Shown: piece by piece, positions 61,081 through 64,000 of the stretch
How positions within the stretch are numbered: the first letter of the stretch is position 1
Layout of the letters: each line of letters opens with the position of its first letter
NCBI GenBank assembly: GCA_016858145.1
Contig: JAEHOE010000094.1
Span: 1 to 64,000 of the forward strand
Origin: Edaphochlamys debaryana
Lineage: Eukaryota; Chlorophyta; Chlorophyceae; Chlamydomonadales
Reading direction: 5' to 3'
Length of the DNA stretch: 64,000 bases
Made by a program: the position numbers and the translations under genes
Notes under the pieces: generated by a model
What the model saw: the letters and a program-made list of their open reading frames with translations, nothing else
What the model was told of the DNA's origin: nothing
Databases searched by the model: none

Positions 61081-63764
61081 ATGGCTGACGCGACCACAGG
61101 GGAGACGCGAGGCAGCGCCACGGTCGTATTCTTGGGTCACATAGGGGCAGGCAAGTCCACCACTGTTGGACATTGCCTCAAGCAGCTCAAAGCGGTAGAC
61201 AAGCGGCTGCTGGACCGGACCGAGAAGGAGACCACCAACCGGCCCAGCTCGCGCTATGCATGGGTACGTAATTTGTCTCGCGGCGGGGTCCCTGGCCAGT
61301 GCTTGGGGGGGCACCGCACGCGACGCACGCCTCAAGCCCTTGTGCCCCCGACCCCCTGTGTGCTCCACCCCTGCTGCTCATGCTCCACCCCTGCTGCTCA
61401 TGCATGCCTGGCAATCCGCTTCGACCTGCAACATAGTTGTGGGCACTGCTGACGCCACTTATGGTCCAAACCCTCTCTGCCCTCCCCCCTCCCCCCGCTG
61501 TTTGTTGTCAATCCTTTTTCGCAACGAACCCAACTGAACCTTGGGCCAACCACTCCCAAACCTCCCGCACTTCCGCACAGATCGTTGACCGCCTTCCCGT
61601 TGAGCGGGCGACCAGCAGTAGCGTTGACTTTAAGCTCTCGAGGCTGTGGCTGTCGCCAGGGGACCTCGCGCGAGCGGGCGCGGGCGCCGGCACCGATTCG
61701 CCTGCAGCTGCCGGGGGCCTGGATCTGACGATGGTGGATACGCCCGGTAACCCCGAGTACCTGCGCAACGCCATTGCGGGCATCACGCAGGTGAATGGAC
61801 ACCGCGGCTAGGTCAGGGCGTGGGGCTGAGCCTGATGGGGATGGGGTGGGGAATGGGGCTGGAGCGTGGGGCTGTTGTGGATGGGCTTTGGGTTGGATGT
61901 GTTGCTAAGGAGGAGGGAGAGCTCGGAACGAAGTTCAAGTCCAAGGTTTGGATAGGGATGCGGCGGCTGGGGTCGGTGTGGCTGGGCACGGGAGCCCTAA
62001 AGCTGCGGCAGGATGCAAGTATGGACGGAGCCCGGGCCATTTGCCACACCACCGCTGCAACCCCACGCAAGCAGTCCCGTAATCATACCGCCCTCTTATC
62101 CCTCGCACGCGTCCCGCACCCCCCGCACCCGACCCCCCCCCCCCCCAGGCGGATCTGGCGGTGATGGTGGTGGACGCCCGTACGCAGGTGAGCCGTGGTG
62201 GGCTCTGGGGACTGCCTTGCGCGCTGCGGCCTTACTCTCTGTTGCCTTGCGCGCTGCGGCCTTACGCGCTGCGGCCTTACGCGCTGCTGTGATGGGGTCA
62301 CCACCACAGCCCTCACCCACCACCACCACCTGCTGCTGACGCCGCTGCCCGCAGATGCTCGAGTCCGCCCTCAACGAGCAGTCGGGGCGGGACCTGGGCA
62401 TGCTGGCGGCGGGCCTAGTCAACGCCAAGAAGCTGGTGGGGCCGGGGGGGGGGAGGGGGAGGGGAAGAACGTGTGTGTATGGCGTGACCGTGGTGACCTG
62501 CGCATGCTGGCGGCGGGCCTGGTCAACGCTACGTCGGGGCGGGGGAACTGTGGGAGGCAACGCGTCTTGGGTCCGTTGACCTTGCCCCCTGCATTGATGA
62601 CGTGTTCCGCATATCGCCGATGCCGACGTTGTCCCTGGTTCCGCATCGCCCCGCAGGTGGTTGCGGTCAACCACCTGGATGCGGCGTACGACACAGATCT
62701 CTCGGAGCAGCGCTTTACTGAGGCGCAGGCGGTGAGGGGGGAAGGGGGGGAGGGGGCGGGAGGAGGGAGGAGGGGAGGGGGTAAGGAGGGGAGGGGGGTT
62801 TGGAGGAGGAGCGAGGCCGTGACCCCTTGAAGCTGGGTGCCCTGGGAGCCATGGGGAGGGCAGCACCCGGGTTCTGGGAGCGGGGGTACTTGCGGGTTGG
62901 GGCACGGCACAAGCCGACCCCTAAAACCAACCCTGACTCCGGGCCCGACCCTGACCCCACCCATGACTCACTGACTGAGGCCCTTTCTCCGCTCGTGCCC
63001 CCACTCCTATCCCCGACCCCTCCCCCAGGCCATCACCAAGATGCTGCGCAAGTTGTTCACCCAGGAGGTGGGGCCTGGGGAGGCCAGGGGGGGAGGGGAG
63101 CGGCAAGGGGAAAGGGTTGAGGGGGTGAGGCCAGGGGTACGGAGGTGTTGAGGTCAGGGATGGGGGGCTGTTCACCAAGGAGGCGAGGGGAGCGGCAGGG
63201 GGGGTAAGGGGAGCGGGGGTATTGGGTAAGGGGTGACATTGGCAAGGGGCAAGGTGCCCATCAAGGAGGTGAGGCATGGGGATGCCAGGGCGTTCAAGAG
63301 TGACACGGGGGGAAGGGCAGCGGGGCAAGGCCTAAGTGCCTAAGGGGGGAGACCAGGTAAGGGACACGGTGCTCATCAAGAAGGTAGAGGGGAGCGGGGC
63401 GCGGGCGTGGATTGTACGCCCCCACCGTTTCTCCCCCGCGCTGCGTTGGGGCCGCTTGCCGCTCAACTCCGGAGCCGTCGTCCCATCTCGTCCCCATTCG
63501 CCTGCAATACCGACAAACTCTCTCCCTCATCGGACTCCCCATCCGTGCACCTCCCACCCCCACCCCCACCCCCAGGCCATCTCCTTCGTCCCCATCTCGG
63601 GCTACCAGGGGGACAACCTCACGGAGCCCGCGCCCAAGCTGGGCTGGTGGCGGGGGCCGGCGCTGCTGGGGGCGGTGGCGGCGGCGCTGGCGGCGGCGCC
63701 GGGACCGGGCGCGCAGCGCCCGCCGCAGGAGGCGGCCGCATTGGCGCTGAGGCTGCCCCTCATG
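61081..63764 (+). CDS. Divergent eEF1A-like GTPase, 5' part (at least seven exons, runs off the window)
   Basis: Exons: 61,081-61,263, 61,581-61,790, 62,150-62,188, 62,355-62,435, 62,657-62,731, 63,029-63,067 and 63,576-63,764. All introns are GT-AG and phase 0. The protein follows eEF1A from the P-loop GHIGAGKSTTVGH through SRYAWIVDRLPVERA, MVDTPGNPEYLRNAIAGITQ, ADLAVMVVDARTQ, VVAVNHLD and AISFVPISGYQGDNLTE to LGWWRGPALL, then LRLPLM at the start of domain 2. The switch I RGIT motif is lost, the catalytic His after DxPG is Asn, and NKxD is NHLD. So it is likely not the canonical elongation factor. It may be an EFL, HBS1 or eRF3-like paralogue or a GTPase with altered cycle. The 3' end is outside the window. 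Confidence 0.82.
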
Positions 63765-64000
63765 GTGGGTCAAGTGGTGTGGGCTGGTGTTGCGTTCTGT
63801 CGAGGGGGGGCAGGTGGCAACGTGGTTGGAGCTGCCGGTTGCGGGGATAGATGTAAGGCGGCGCCGCCGCTCGTGGTGGGTGGCGCTCATGGCGGTTGAT
63901 GGGGGGTGACGTCGGGTGCCCGGGGCATTGGATGTGGTCGAAGGGTCGGAGGGTTGGTTCTTGGAGAGACGAGGTTTGGGGACCAGGCTGCGGTGAGGCC
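63765..64000 (+). other. Intron 7 of the eEF1A-like gene (partial)
   Basis: It begins GTGGGT after LRLPLM and shows no further exon before the window ends. Confidence 0.6.

Overview
The window is nuclear DNA of a GC-rich green alga, most likely a chlamydomonadalean (volvocine-type) chlorophyte. The evidence is short GC-rich introns with GT-AG borders, TGTAA-type polyadenylation motifs at retroelement 3' ends, L1-like and Dualen-type LINEs (Dualen was first described in Chlamydomonas), a Ty3/gypsy element, a Helitron remnant, and an RSZ-type SR protein and mTERF gene of plant-lineage type. Nothing prokaryotic is present. Most open frames in this GC-rich sequence are chance frames.

Bases 1-46,000 are mostly nested mobile DNA. 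A decayed Helitron protein lies on the minus strand at 1-3,036. Next comes a roughly 900-bp tandem unit carrying a tRNA-Val(CAC) gene or its remnants (four copies, 3,852-4,772 and 12,486-14,786). A small coding retroelement, here called X, sits inside that array with a CTGCCGC target duplication (4,773-12,485). X is itself split by a 6.5-kb L1-like LINE (5,585-12,139, minus strand, CGCTAG duplication). A 5'-truncated second X copy at 3,037-3,851 preserves the empty L1 site. From 14,875 to about 15,760 there is a diverged copy of part of the mTERF locus, including a tRNA-Cys gene. From 16,099 to 44,460 lies an approximately 11-kb Dualen-like LINE (minus strand). It encodes a hydrophobic multi-segment region, a Josephin-like cysteine protease, an APE endonuclease, RT, RNase H and an RLE. 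Its RLE is interrupted by a 17.25-kb Ty3/gypsy LTR retrotransposon (16,806-34,058, minus) with nearly identical LTRs of about 1.98 kb. Besides Gag-PR, RT-RNase H and integrase, this element carries a PHD finger, a DNA-methyltransferase-like domain and an extra coiled-coil ORF in the env position.

Bases 46,000-64,000 hold ordinary host genes. They are an organellar mTERF-family gene (minus, 46,068-53,591, eight exons, with a tRNA-Cys gene in its third intron), a 249-aa basic/coiled-coil protein (minus, 55,918-57,549, one probable GC-AG intron), an RSZ22-like SR splicing factor (minus, 59,355-60,776, six exons), and the 5' part of a divergent eEF1A-like GTPase gene (plus, from 61,081, running off the window). 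The last two are divergently transcribed from a 304-bp shared promoter.

All exon models were derived by hand from splice signals, phase continuity and family motifs. They are internally consistent, but no transcript data or database search was available.
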